Positions 53,100 to 62,219 are shown, counted from the first letter of the stretch. The stretch: 64,000 nucleotides of DNA from Pseudomonas kielensis (GCF_014236655.1 NZ_JACMYG010000018.1:1-64000); one strand, 5' to 3'. A program made the numbers and translations. The notes: generated from the sequence alone by a model not told the origin.

Positions 53100-53118
53100 C
53101 GATAACCAAGCGTTATCG
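53100..53118. promoter_or_regulatory. Inverted repeat CGATAAC-N5-GTTATCG upstream of the aldehyde dehydrogenase gene
   Basis: CGATAAC-CAAGC-GTTATCG has perfect 7-bp arms, is centred 94 bp before the aldehyde dehydrogenase start and overlaps the stop codon of the lysR gene. The same motif occurs at 54111-54129. Confidence 0.7.
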
Positions 53119-54093
53119 AATTTGCCCTTCGCCTGCCCCGTTTGCTGCCCCCTGATCCCTGGCCAGGCGCGCGTTTTCAGTGAGGATTTGCGCGAACTCC
53201 AGGGCCGCTCCCACCAGTTGCTCGCCCTTGCGGGTGAGGATGCCGTAGTCCTGAGGCGCCAGGTGCAGGGGGGTGTCGAGGGCTTTCAACTGGCCGCTTT
53301 CCAGCAGCGGATGGACCATGGCATCCGGCAGCATGCCGATCATCGGCCCGCGCTGCAGGACCTGGAGGAAGGTCTGCATGGAGATGGTGTCCACGGTATT
53401 GCGCGGCAGCGCTACCCCGGCGTCGGCGAACGCCAGTTCCATGCGCGCACGAATCGGCGTGCCCACTGGGTACAGAATCCACGGCAGGTCGACCAACTGT
53501 TGCAAGGAGATCGGCCCGGCGTCGGCCAGCGGGTGGCGGCTGTTGACCACGATGCAGAACGGTTCCGGGGCCAAGGGCTGGAAGTCGTAGCGTTGTGCCT
53601 GGCTGTGCTCGGTGAAGCGGGCTACCGCCAGGTCGAGTTTTTTCTCTTCGAGCATCTCCATCAGGTGGTTGCTGGTCTGCTCCACCACCTCGATCGACAA
53701 CAGCGGCCAGCGCTGTTTGATCTGCAAGATGGCCTCGGGCAGGGCGATGGCGGTGGCGGCAAAGATCCCGCCGACCTTGAGATGACCATGGCCCCCCTCG
53801 CGCAGGCTGCCGATCTGCTCGACGAACGAACGCGCGTCATTCAGGGCGATCTGCGCGTACCGCAAGACATGCTCGCCCAGCGCCGTGGGCGGCATGCTGC
53901 GCGGCTGGCGTTCGAACAGGGCAAAGCCGAGCAGGCTTTCGATTTCCTTGAGCATCTTGCTGATGGCCGGCTGGCTGAGGTTCATCTGCTGCGCCGCCAG
54001 GTGCATGTTGCGGGTGCGGCCCAGGGTGTCGATCAGCAGCAGGTGGCGGAATTTGAGCCAGCCACAGAAGCTGGAGAATGACAGTTCGGACAT
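53113..54093 (-). CDS. LysR-family regulator (GbpR-like)
   Basis: The 326-residue protein has an HTH shifted by about 12 residues (FRHLLLIDTLGRTRNMHLAA, QQMNLSQPAISKMLKEIESL) with the slightly longer N-terminus of the GbpR/galactose-type LysR group. The effector domain includes GGIFAATAIALPEAILQIKQ and GPMIGMLPDAMVHPLL. It lies between the aldehyde dehydrogenase gene (same strand) and the FAH-type dehydratase (opposite strand), with an inverted repeat at both ends of the gene. It should control both arms of the sugar-acid cluster, with a keto-deoxy sugar acid or sugar acid as ligand. Confidence 0.87.
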   Translation of the reverse strand: MSELSFSSFCGWLKFRHLLLIDTLGRTRNMHLAAQQMNLSQPAISKMLKEIESLLGFALFERQPRSMPPTALGEHVLRYAQIALNDARSFVEQIGSLREGGHGHLKVGGIFAATAIALPEAILQIKQRWPLLSIEVVEQTSNHLMEMLEEKKLDLAVARFTEHSQAQRYDFQPLAPEPFCIVVNSRHPLADAGPISLQQLVDLPWILYPVGTPIRARMELAFADAGVALPRNTVDTISMQTFLQVLQRGPMIGMLPDAMVHPLLESGQLKALDTPLHLAPQDYGILTRKGEQLVGAALEFAQILTENARLARDQGAANGAGEGQIR

Positions 54094-54110
54094 GGGTGCG
54101 CCTCGTCAAA

Positions 54111-54129
54111 CAATAACCAGGAGTTATCG
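54111..54129. promoter_or_regulatory. Inverted repeat ATAAC-N5-GTTAT between lysR and the FAH-type dehydratase
   Basis: CAATAAC-CAGGA-GTTATCG repeats the motif at 53100-53118 with one mismatch in the arms. It lies 18 bp upstream of the lysR start and about 80 bp before the dehydratase start, suitable for control of both. Confidence 0.7.
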
Positions 54130-54206
54130 ATTACTGAAAATATCTCATTGGAGTTTATCGAGTGCTGGTCATAGCGTGAAGCCTTTACGGACCAGGAAGA
54201 TTTGCC

Positions 54207-55388
54207 ATGTCGTTACTGCTTACTCCCGAGAACACCCTGCCGGTCGATGGCGTGGCCGGCACCTTGATTGGCCGCGCCTGGGTTCCAGGGCCGATTGCCG
54301 GCCCTTCGCTGATTGTCTTGCGGGCCGATGGCGTGTTCGACCTGTCGCAGCGCTTCGCGACCCTGAGTGATTTGCTGGAGTCGGACAGCCCCCTGGCCGA
54401 TGTGCGCCAAACCCCCGGCACCTTCCTGACCAGCGTCGACAACCTGCTGGCCAATACCGGCCCTGACGCCGACCCGAGCCAACCCTACCTGCTGCCACCG
54501 CTGGACCTGCAAGTGATCAAGGCCGCTGGCGTGACCTTCGCCGCGAGCATGATCGAGCGCGTCATCGAAGAGCAGGCCGGTGGCGATGCCGGCAAGGCCG
54601 AGCAGGTGCGGGCGATCGTCCATGGGGTGATTGGCGACAACCTGCGCTCGATCGTCCCCGGCTCCGCACAGGCGACGCAGTTGAAGGCACTGTTGATCGA
54701 ACAGGGCATGTGGTCGCAGTACCTGGAAGTGGGCATCGGCCCGGACGCGGAAATCTTCACCAAGGCGCCGGTCCTTTCCGCCGTCGGCAGCGGCAGCCAG
54801 ATCGGCATTCATCCCGGCTCGATCTGGAACAATCCGGAGCCGGAAGTGGTGCTGGCGGTCAACAGCCGTGGGCAGATCCATGGCGCGACCCTGGGCAACG
54901 ACGTCAACCTGCGAGATTTCGAGGGGCGCAGCGCGCTGTTGCTGAGCAAGGCCAAGGACAATAACGCGTCCTGTGCCATCGGCCCGTTCATTCGCCTGTT
55001 CGACGAGCAGTTCAGCCTGGAGGATGTACGCGCCTGCGTGGTCGACCTGCAGGTCGAGGGCACGGACGGCTACCGGATGCACGGCTCCAGTTCCATGAGC
55101 CAGATCAGCCGCGACCCCGAGGACCTGGCCCGGCAGACTCTCAACGCCAATCACCAATATCCCGACGGTTTCCTGCTGTTTCTCGGTACCCTGTTCGCCC
55201 CGACCGAGGACCGTGATCACGTCGGCAGCGGCTTCACCCATAAACTCGGTGACCAGGTGCGTATCAGCAGCCCGTTGCTCGGCAGCCTGCACAACCAGGT
55301 CACCCACAGTTCAGTCGCCACGCCATGGACCTTTGGCGTCGGCGCCTTGTTGCGCAACCTGGCGTCCCGAGGCCTGCCCGCCCTTTGA
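54207..55388 (+). CDS. FAH-family 2-keto-3-deoxy-pentonate dehydratase-like protein
   Basis: The 393-residue protein starts at ATG 54207 behind AGGAAGATTTGCC. It belongs to the longer FAH subgroup found next to pentonate dehydratases: AAGVTFAASMIERVIEEQAG, a metal site in IHPGSIWNNPEPEVVLAV, and the C-terminal VGSGFTHKLGDQVRISSPLL. In pentose catabolism this group turns 2-keto-3-deoxy-pentonate into 2,5-dioxopentanoate. It lies 48 bp upstream of the IlvD/Edd dehydratase and is divergent from the LysR gene. The final assignment depends on the context. Confidence 0.82.
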   Translation: MSLLLTPENTLPVDGVAGTLIGRAWVPGPIAGPSLIVLRADGVFDLSQRFATLSDLLESDSPLADVRQTPGTFLTSVDNLLANTGPDADPSQPYLLPPLDLQVIKAAGVTFAASMIERVIEEQAGGDAGKAEQVRAIVHGVIGDNLRSIVPGSAQATQLKALLIEQGMWSQYLEVGIGPDAEIFTKAPVLSAVGSGSQIGIHPGSIWNNPEPEVVLAVNSRGQIHGATLGNDVNLRDFEGRSALLLSKAKDNNASCAIGPFIRLFDEQFSLEDVRACVVDLQVEGTDGYRMHGSSSMSQISRDPEDLARQTLNANHQYPDGFLLFLGTLFAPTEDRDHVGSGFTHKLGDQVRISSPLLGSLHNQVTHSSVATPWTFGVGALLRNLASRGLPAL

Positions 55389-55436
55389 GCCCGACGGCGG
55401 TTGTCGAATCATCCAATTATAAGAGAGCCATGAATC

Positions 55437-57221
55437 ATGACTGACACCCCGAAGCGCCCGCTGCGTAGCGAGCAATGGTTCAACGACCCGGCCCACGCCG
55501 ACATGACGGCGCTGTATGTCGAGCGCTACATGAACTACGGCATGACCCGCGAAGAGCTGCAATCGGGCCGCCCGATCATCGGCATCGCCCAGACCGGCAG
55601 CGACCTGACGCCCTGCAACCGGCACCACCTGGAGCTGGCGCAACGGGTCAAGGCCGGGATCCGCGATGCCGGCGGCATTCCCATGGAATTCCCGGTGCAC
55701 CCGATTGCCGAGCAGACTCGCCGTCCCACCGCCGCGCTGGACCGCAACCTGGCCTACCTGGGGTTGGTGGAAATCCTGCACGGCTATCCACTCGATGGCG
55801 TGGTGCTCACCACCGGGTGCGACAAGACCACGCCAGCCTGCCTGATGGCGGCCGCAACCACCGACCTGCCGGCGATTGTGCTGTCGGGCGGACCGATGCT
55901 CGACGGTCACCACAAGGGTGAACTGATCGGCTCCGGCACCGTGCTCTGGCATGCGCGCAACCTGCTCGCCGCCGGCGATATCGATTACGAAGGCTTTATG
56001 GAAATGACCACCGCAGCCTCGCCTTCGGTGGGTCACTGCAACACCATGGGCACCGCCTTGTCGATGAACGCCCTGGCCGAAGCGCTGGGCATGTCCCTGC
56101 CCGGCTGCGCGAGCATCCCGGCGCCCTATCGCGAGCGCGGCCAGATGGCCTATGCCACCGGCAAGCGCATCTGCGAACTGGTGCGCCAGGACGTGCGACC
56201 GTCGCAGATCATGACCCGCGAAGCCTTCGAGAACGCCATTGCCGTGGCCTCGGCCCTGGGCGCCTCGAGCAATTGCCCGCCGCACCTGATCGCCATCGCC
56301 CGGCACATGGGTGTCGAGTTGAGCCTGGATGATTGGCAACGGATTGGCGAAGACGTGCCGCTGCTGGTCAACTGCATGCCGGCCGGCAAGTACCTGGGCG
56401 AAGGTTTCCACCGCGCTGGCGGCGTACCGGCGGTGATGCACGAACTGCAAAAGGCCGGGCGCCTGCACGAGGACTGTGCCTCGGTCAGCGGCCAGACCAT
56501 CGGCGAGATCGTGCGCAGCACCCTGACCAGCAACACCGATGTGATCCACCCCTTCGACACTCCGCTCAAGCACCGCGCCGGCTTCATCGTGCTCAGCGGC
56601 AACTTCTTCGACAGCGCGATCATGAAGATGTCGGTGGTCGGCGAAGCGTTCCGCAAGACTTACCTGTCCGAGCCCGGCGCGGAGAACAGCTTCGAAGCGC
56701 GGGCCATTGTGTTCGAGGGGCCGGAGGACTACCACGCGCGGATCAACGACCCGGCGCTGGAGATCGACGAGCGCTGCATCCTGGTGATCCGTGGCGTCGG
56801 CACCGTGGGTTACCCGGGCAGCGCCGAGGTGGTGAACATGGCCCCGCCCGCGGCGCTGATCAAGCAAGGCATCGACTCTCTGCCCTGCCTGGGCGACGGC
56901 CGCCAGAGCGGCACTTCGGCGAGCCCGTCGATCCTCAACATGTCCCCGGAAGCCGCCGTGGGCGGTGGCCTGGCCCTGCTCAAGACCAATGACCGGCTGA
57001 GCGTCGACCTCAATGCGCGGACGGTCAACCTGCTGGTGGACGAAGCCGAAATGGCCCGACGCCGGGCAGCCTGGGAGCCGAACATTCCGGCCTCGCAAAC
57101 CCCGTGGCAGGAACTTTACCGGCAACTGGTCGGGCAGCTGTCCACCGGCGGCTGCCTGGAACCGGCCACCCTGCACCTGCGCATCATCGCCCGCAGCGGC
57201 GAGCCACGACACTCTCACTGA
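55437..57221 (+). CDS. IlvD/Edd-family sugar-acid dehydratase (pentonate type)
   Basis: The 594-residue protein has the length and order of L-arabonate/D-xylonate dehydratases. Iron-sulfur cysteines lie in GSDLTPCNRHH, LTTGCDKTTPACLMAA and SPSVGHCNTMGTALSMN. The N-terminus SEQWFNDPAHADMTALYVER is typical of the sugar-acid rather than the IlvD branch. It would dehydrate a pentonate to 2-keto-3-deoxy-pentonate. No sugar dehydrogenase or lactonase gene is next to it, so the acid may be formed in the periplasm or taken up as such by the MFS carrier. ATG 55437 is behind AAGAGAGCCATGAATC. Confidence 0.87.
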   Translation: MTDTPKRPLRSEQWFNDPAHADMTALYVERYMNYGMTREELQSGRPIIGIAQTGSDLTPCNRHHLELAQRVKAGIRDAGGIPMEFPVHPIAEQTRRPTAALDRNLAYLGLVEILHGYPLDGVVLTTGCDKTTPACLMAAATTDLPAIVLSGGPMLDGHHKGELIGSGTVLWHARNLLAAGDIDYEGFMEMTTAASPSVGHCNTMGTALSMNALAEALGMSLPGCASIPAPYRERGQMAYATGKRICELVRQDVRPSQIMTREAFENAIAVASALGASSNCPPHLIAIARHMGVELSLDDWQRIGEDVPLLVNCMPAGKYLGEGFHRAGGVPAVMHELQKAGRLHEDCASVSGQTIGEIVRSTLTSNTDVIHPFDTPLKHRAGFIVLSGNFFDSAIMKMSVVGEAFRKTYLSEPGAENSFEARAIVFEGPEDYHARINDPALEIDERCILVIRGVGTVGYPGSAEVVNMAPPAALIKQGIDSLPCLGDGRQSGTSASPSILNMSPEAAVGGGLALLKTNDRLSVDLNARTVNLLVDEAEMARRRAAWEPNIPASQTPWQELYRQLVGQLSTGGCLEPATLHLRIIARSGEPRHSH

Positions 57222-57240
57222 GGGGAAGACTGGACCGCTC

Positions 57241-57350
57241 TCATCGCGAGCAAGCTCGCTCCTACCGTGGGTTTTGGGGGTTCGCAAGTGTTGCGTACAC
57301 CTACCAAACCTGTGGGACCGGGCGCCCGCTTGCGGCTTGCTCGCGAGGGC
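57241..57350. repeat. REPIN after the dehydratase gene
   Basis: TCATCGCGAGCAAGCTCGCT at 57241 and TGTGGGACCGGGCGCCCGCT at 57311 with a further GCTTGCTCGCGAGG are facing REP units. The 283-bp gap before the next gene has no coding sequence; its last 100 bases are less GC-rich and probably hold the promoter of the oxygenase genes. Confidence 0.75.
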
Positions 57351-57504
57351 GGTGGGTCAGGTATCGGCGATGTTGGCGGTGCCTGGCCGGTCTTTTTTCC
57401 AGGTAGTATTTTTGTTCATACCAGCCATTAGCATTACTCGTTAGTTTCATGCCCTGGATTTCTCTACTGTCGCGAAAAAAGAAAAATCCGCCGGTGAGGA
57501 ACCT

Positions 57505-58380
57505 ATGAGTATCGAATCGAGCATCTGGAACCAGTGGTATCCACTGGCCGTCGTGGAAGACCTGGTCGACGGCAGGATCTACCGTACCTCGCTGTTGGGG
57601 CACGAGATCCGCTTTGGCCGTGATGCCGAGGGTCACTTCAGCGCCACACGCGACGACGACGGCGGCTCGCCTTGCCGCACCACCACCCTGTATCACACCC
57701 ATTGGGTCTGCCTGGGCGAACCCGACGCGGGATTTTTCCAGATAGCGGAATTCGATGAACCCGATCGCCGGGTGCTGGGAGCCGGCTCGATGAAGGTGCA
57801 TGCCTCGGGCCTGCGCGTGGTGGAAAACTTTCTCGACATGGCGCACTTCCCCTACGTCCATGCCGGCTTTCTCGGGGCCGAACCCTACACCGACATCAGC
57901 ACTTATAGGGTGGAGGTCGACCAGGAGCGGGACGAGATCCTGGCCACCGACTGCCGCATATTCCAACCCATGGCAGCCGCCGGGTCGAAACAGGCCATCG
58001 AGGCGCACTACGTCTACCGCGTGACCCGCCCCTTCGTCGCCATTCTGTACAAGACCAGCCCCGAGCAGCCAGAGCGACGCGACGCCATCTGCCTGTTTGT
58101 CCAGCCGCTGGATGAAGAGTGGTGCATCGCCCATGTGGTCCTGGCTTATGTCGACGCCACCAGCAGCGACCGCGATCTGCGCCTGTTCCAGCAGACCATT
58201 TTCAGCCAGGACCTGATGATCCTCTCCAATCACCTGCCCCGGACCCTGCCCCTGGACCCGAAATTCGAGATCCCGACCCGGGCCGACGCGATGTCCAGTG
58301 CCTATCGCCGCTGGTTGCGCGACAAGGGCATTCGCTACGGCACTTACCAGCCGGTACAGGCCGCGGGAGGCCAGCCATGA
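57505..58380 (+). CDS. Rieske-less non-haem iron oxygenase subunit, NdmC-like
   Basis: ATG 57505 is behind GAGGAACCT; the product has 291 residues. It has the mononuclear iron motif of Rieske oxygenase alpha subunits, N108-x2-D111-x2-H114-x4-H119 (VVENFLDMAHFPYVHAGF), and the usual START-like C-terminal part. But the N-terminal 100 residues contain no C-x-H/C-x2-H Rieske pair; only a shortened shell remains (WYPLAVVEDLVDGRIYRTSL). The Rieske centre is instead found in the next protein. This is the arrangement of NdmC, the N7-demethylase subunit of caffeine-degrading P. putida CBB5, which works with NdmD and NdmE. The stop overlaps the next start by 4 bp. Confidence 0.82.
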   Translation: MSIESSIWNQWYPLAVVEDLVDGRIYRTSLLGHEIRFGRDAEGHFSATRDDDGGSPCRTTTLYHTHWVCLGEPDAGFFQIAEFDEPDRRVLGAGSMKVHASGLRVVENFLDMAHFPYVHAGFLGAEPYTDISTYRVEVDQERDEILATDCRIFQPMAAAGSKQAIEAHYVYRVTRPFVAILYKTSPEQPERRDAICLFVQPLDEEWCIAHVVLAYVDATSSDRDLRLFQQTIFSQDLMILSNHLPRTLPLDPKFEIPTRADAMSSAYRRWLRDKGIRYGTYQPVQAAGGQP

Positions 58381-60089
58381 CGCAGCCCGACAATCGTTGG
58401 TACCCGGTGGCCCAGAGCAGCGACCTTGCCCTGCGCCATGTGTTTCACGGTCAGTTGCTCGGCGTGGAGCTGGCGCTCTGGCGCGATGACGCGCAACAGG
58501 TCAACGCCTGGGAAAACCGCTGCCCGCACCGCAGCGTGCGTTTCACCCTGGGCGTCAACCTCGGCTCCCGGCTGCGCTGCCAATACCACGGCTGGCAGTA
58601 CCAGGGCGGCGATGGCCGCTGCACGCTGATTCCGGCATCCTCGCAAAGCACGCCACCGGCCAGCGTGTGCGCGCGGACCTTTGCGGTGAGCGAAGCGCAC
58701 GGGATGATTTGGGTCAACCTGCAGCCACAACAGGCTCAAGCACTGCCGGCACCGGCCTTTCCACCCCTGGCTTTGCACCTGCGCAGCCTGCCCTTCCGGG
58801 CCGCCCTCGACGACGTGCGCCAGGCCCTGGCCGGCTATGCCCAGCTGGACCCGGACTGCCAGCTCGACTCGGTACACCTGCAACAGACCGACAACCAACT
58901 GCAACTGTCCTGGCGCAGCGGCGAGCAGCCCTGCCAGGTGCAATTCTGGCTGCAACCGGCGAGTGCCGAGCGCACCATCGTGCACAGCAGCACCCTCGCG
59001 GGGCACCCCGGCATCGACCCACTGCGCTGGCATAACCGGATCCTCAACGTGCTGCGCCAGCGCCTGGAAAACCAGGCCGGACTGATCGCCACCCGCCGAC
59101 CTCCCGACAGCTTGCGCATCGCGCCTGCCACAACGGCACGCCGTCCGGCGCAGACCCTGGAGGTCGAGGTGCTGCAGCACTGGACCACCGCCAGCGAGAT
59201 CGTCGCCCTTAAGCTGGCCCTGCCCGCCGATGGCGGCTTCAGCTTCGAGGCGGGTGCTCATATCGATGTGCACACACCCGGCGGGCTGGTGCGCCAGTAC
59301 TCGCTGGTCAACGCCCCCGACGAGCGCGAGCACCTGGTGATCGGAGTCAAGCTGGAGGCGCAGTCGCGTGGTGGTTCCCGCTCGCTGCACCACGACCTGA
59401 AGGCCGGTGAGCGTCTGCGCATCTCGGCGCCGAAGAATAATTTCCGTCTGGTCCCGGGCACCGCCGGGATTCTGATTGCCGGCGGGATCGGCATCACCCC
59501 GCTGCTGGCCATGGGCGCTGCCTTGCAGGCTGCCGATCGGCCCTACGAGTTGCATTATTTTGTGCGCAGCGAGTCCCACGTGGCGTTCCCCGAACGCCTG
59601 CATCAGCTGCGGCACAACTGCATCCACACCGGCCTGGACCCGCAGCAGACCCGCGAACGCCTGCGTATCGTGCTGCAACAGGCGAACGCCGGCACCCACC
59701 TGTATGTCTGTGGCCCCAAGGCCCTGATCGACCTGGTCAGCACCCTGGCCAGCGAAGCCGGCTGGAGCGACAGCCAGGTGCACTTCGAACTCTTCGCCAA
59801 CACTGTCAGCCATGACCAGGACCAACCCTTCCGGGTACGCCTGCAACACAGCGGCGAGGAATTTACCGTGCCGGCCGGCGTCAGCCTGGCGGACAGCCTC
59901 AAGGCCCGCGGGATCACGCTCGACACTTCGTGCGAACAAGGCGTGTGCGGGACCTGTCGCACCGCGGTGGTGTACGGCGAGCCGGAGCACCGTGACGTCT
60001 ACCTGACCCGCGAAGAGCGGCAAGGCAACCGCTGCCTGATGCCTTGTGTATCGCGCAGCAAATCCGAGCTGTTGGTGCTCGATCTTTAA
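58377..60089 (+). CDS. Rieske domain fused to FMN/NADH/[2Fe-2S] reductase, NdmD-like
   Basis: ATG 58377 overlaps the previous stop (ATGA) and follows GGGAGGCCAGCC; 570 residues. Residues 1-110 form a Rieske domain with C49-P-H51 and C68-x2-H71. Residues about 150-245 look like a worn-down oxygenase-type linker. From about 260 there is a phthalate-dioxygenase-reductase-like part: flavin site RQYSLVNAPDEREHLVIGVK, NAD site GILIAGGIGITPLLAM, and a C-terminal plant-type ferredoxin with CEQGVCGTCRTAVVYGE and a last Cys at RCLMPC. It would pass electrons from NADH to the Rieske-less oxygenase. The order matches NdmD of caffeine-degrading pseudomonads, also near 588 residues. Confidence 0.85.
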   Translation: MTQPDNRWYPVAQSSDLALRHVFHGQLLGVELALWRDDAQQVNAWENRCPHRSVRFTLGVNLGSRLRCQYHGWQYQGGDGRCTLIPASSQSTPPASVCARTFAVSEAHGMIWVNLQPQQAQALPAPAFPPLALHLRSLPFRAALDDVRQALAGYAQLDPDCQLDSVHLQQTDNQLQLSWRSGEQPCQVQFWLQPASAERTIVHSSTLAGHPGIDPLRWHNRILNVLRQRLENQAGLIATRRPPDSLRIAPATTARRPAQTLEVEVLQHWTTASEIVALKLALPADGGFSFEAGAHIDVHTPGGLVRQYSLVNAPDEREHLVIGVKLEAQSRGGSRSLHHDLKAGERLRISAPKNNFRLVPGTAGILIAGGIGITPLLAMGAALQAADRPYELHYFVRSESHVAFPERLHQLRHNCIHTGLDPQQTRERLRIVLQQANAGTHLYVCGPKALIDLVSTLASEAGWSDSQVHFELFANTVSHDQDQPFRVRLQHSGEEFTVPAGVSLADSLKARGITLDTSCEQGVCGTCRTAVVYGEPEHRDVYLTREERQGNRCLMPCVSRSKSELLVLDL

Positions 60090-60101
60090 GGGAGCAGGCA
60101 G

Positions 60102-60740
60102 GTGATCACACTCTACAACTACGAGCTGTCCGGGAACTGCTACAAGCTGCGCCTGTTCATGAACCTGCTGGGCGTTGACTTCAGCACGGTGGATCTGGAG
60201 TTTTACCCAGGCAAGGAGCACAAGGGCGAGGCCTTCCTGGCCATCAACCCCCTCGGCCAGTTGCCGGTGCTCGACGACGACGGTTACGTCCTGCGCGACG
60301 CCCAGGCGATCCTCACCTACCTGGCCGCCCGCTACGATGCCAGCGGCACCTGGTACCCGGTGCAGGACCCGCGCCGCCTGGGTGAGGTCAACATGTGGCT
60401 GGCGTTTGCCGACGGCATCACCTCCACAGCCTCGGCCGCGCGCCTGGCGGATGTTTTCAACTATGATCTTGACGCCGAAAAAGCCCGAAGCGGCGCCCAT
60501 GCTTTGTTCCGCATCCTCGACGAACACCTGTGGTTCAGCGAGCGGCAACACCAGGGATGGGTCTGCAGCGGACCTTTGCCGACCGTGGCCGACATCGCCT
60601 GTTTTCCCTATGTGATGTTGTCCGACGAGGCCGGTATCAGCCTGATCGACTACCCCGCGATAAGGCGCTGGACCGACCGGATCAAACGCTTGCCCGGTTT
60701 CACCGTGATGTCGGGCATTTTCGCCACGTCATCCGCCTGA
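60102..60740 (+). CDS. Glutathione S-transferase-like protein, NdmE-like
   Basis: A GTG start at 60102 sits behind AGGGAGCAGGCAG, 12 bp after the reductase gene. The 212-residue chain has the thioredoxin-like GST half (ITLYNYELSGNCYKLRLFMN, NPLGQLPVLDDDGYVLRDAQ, AILTYLAARY) and the helical C-terminal half (PTVADIACFPYVML, RWTDRIKRLPGF). In the NdmCDE complex of P. putida CBB5 a GST-like protein, NdmE, is needed as a structural part. Its place directly after the Rieske-reductase gene here supports the same role rather than detoxification. Confidence 0.83.
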   Translation: MITLYNYELSGNCYKLRLFMNLLGVDFSTVDLEFYPGKEHKGEAFLAINPLGQLPVLDDDGYVLRDAQAILTYLAARYDASGTWYPVQDPRRLGEVNMWLAFADGITSTASAARLADVFNYDLDAEKARSGAHALFRILDEHLWFSERQHQGWVCSGPLPTVADIACFPYVMLSDEAGISLIDYPAIRRWTDRIKRLPGFTVMSGIFATSSA

Positions 60741-60818
60741 CCCATGTTCGACTCGAATCAAACCCAAAAAATATAACAACAACAAACAACCGAGCCTTGC
60801 CGCTTTGAGGAGATCAAC

Positions 60819-62219
60819 ATGAACCAACCGGTCAGTTTGCGTGGTGCGCCCATCGGGCTTATCGCAAGGCTCAGGTTATGGCTGGAAAACTACTTCGGCA
60901 TCCACCGTGAAGGTTCGACCCTGAGGCGCGAGATCATCGCCGGGGCTACCACCTTCCTCGCGGCGGCCTACGTGATTGTGGTCAACCCGGACATCAACGC
61001 GGCGGCCGGCATCCCCTTCTCCGCCGGGGTCACCGCCACTGTGCTGGTGAGCTTTCTCGGCACCCTGGCGATGGCCCTCTACGCGCGCAACCCGATCCTC
61101 ATCGCCCCCGGCATGGGGATCAACATCCTGTTCGCCTACACCATGGTGGTGGGCGCCAAGATCCCGCTGCAGATCGCCCTGGGCTGCGTACTCTGGGCCA
61201 GTGTGATCTTCACCGTGCTGGCCTTCTTCAACGTGCGCCAGGCGGTGATCGACGGCATCCCGGCAAGCCTGCGCAATGCGATTTCCTGTGGCATGGGCCT
61301 GTTCATCGCGCTGATTGGCCTGGTGAACGCCAAGTTCATCAGCGCCGACCCGTTCACCGTGGTGCACGCGGCACCGTTCAATCCGATCATCCTGACCTTC
61401 CTCGCCGGCCTGGTGATCACCATTGCCCTGGTGGCGCGCAAGGTGCCGGGGGCGCTGATCCTGGGGATCATCTGCACCACCTTGCTGGCGATCCCGATCG
61501 GTCGCCTGTGGGGCGATGCCACGGCCTATTGGCCCGAAGGCGCCAGCACGGTCACGCTGGTCAACTGGAGCGGGCTGTTCGCCGCGCCGGACTTCAGCTT
61601 CCTCGGCCAGGTCGACTTGCTGGGCTCGCTGCACATCGAATACCTGCCGTACATCTTCGTGCTGGTGTTCACCAACTTCTTCGAGTCGCTGTCGACCTTT
61701 CTCGGCATCTCCGAAGCGGGCGACCTCAAGGACGCCGACGGCAACCCGCGCAACATCAAGCAGTCAATGCATGTCGACGCCCTCGCCGCCCTGGCCTCGG
61801 CGCCCCTGGGCACCAGCCCGGCGACGGCCTACATCGAATCGGCCGCCGGCATTTCCCAGGGCGGGCGCACCGGCATGGTCGCCCTGGTCGCCGCCGTGCT
61901 GTTCCTGCCATTCCTGTTCCTCTCCCCCCTGCTGTCCCTGGTTCCGGCAATCGCCACGGCACCGGTGCTGATCATGATCGGCGTGTTCATGATGGACACC
62001 ATCAGCAAAATCGACTGGAAGTCCTATGAAGAAGCGATTCCGGCATTCCTGGTGATCCTGCTGATTCCCCTGACCTACTCCATCACCCTGGGCATCGCCC
62101 TGGGCTTCATCGTCTTCGTCCTGCTCAAACTGCTGATCGGCAAGGCACACACGGTCAAGCCCATCATGTGGTGGGTGGCGGCGCTGTCGGTGTTCTTGGT
62201 GATGCGGGTGCAGTATTAG
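60819..62219 (+). CDS. NCS2 purine permease (AzgA/GhxP-like)
   Basis: The 466-residue membrane protein starts at ATG 60819 behind GAGGAGATCAAC. It has the AzgA-type start WLENYFGIHREGSTLRREII, AGATTFLAAAYVIVVNP, the APGMGINILFAYTMV segment of the nucleobase site, and FFESLSTFLGISEAGDLKDA. Members import adenine, guanine or hypoxanthine with protons. It is 78 bp after the GST-like gene on the same strand. A purine carrier here supports the idea that the oxygenase acts on a purine. Confidence 0.88.
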   Translation: MNQPVSLRGAPIGLIARLRLWLENYFGIHREGSTLRREIIAGATTFLAAAYVIVVNPDINAAAGIPFSAGVTATVLVSFLGTLAMALYARNPILIAPGMGINILFAYTMVVGAKIPLQIALGCVLWASVIFTVLAFFNVRQAVIDGIPASLRNAISCGMGLFIALIGLVNAKFISADPFTVVHAAPFNPIILTFLAGLVITIALVARKVPGALILGIICTTLLAIPIGRLWGDATAYWPEGASTVTLVNWSGLFAAPDFSFLGQVDLLGSLHIEYLPYIFVLVFTNFFESLSTFLGISEAGDLKDADGNPRNIKQSMHVDALAALASAPLGTSPATAYIESAAGISQGGRTGMVALVAAVLFLPFLFLSPLLSLVPAIATAPVLIMIGVFMMDTISKIDWKSYEEAIPAFLVILLIPLTYSITLGIALGFIVFVLLKLLIGKAHTVKPIMWWVAALSVFLVMRVQY

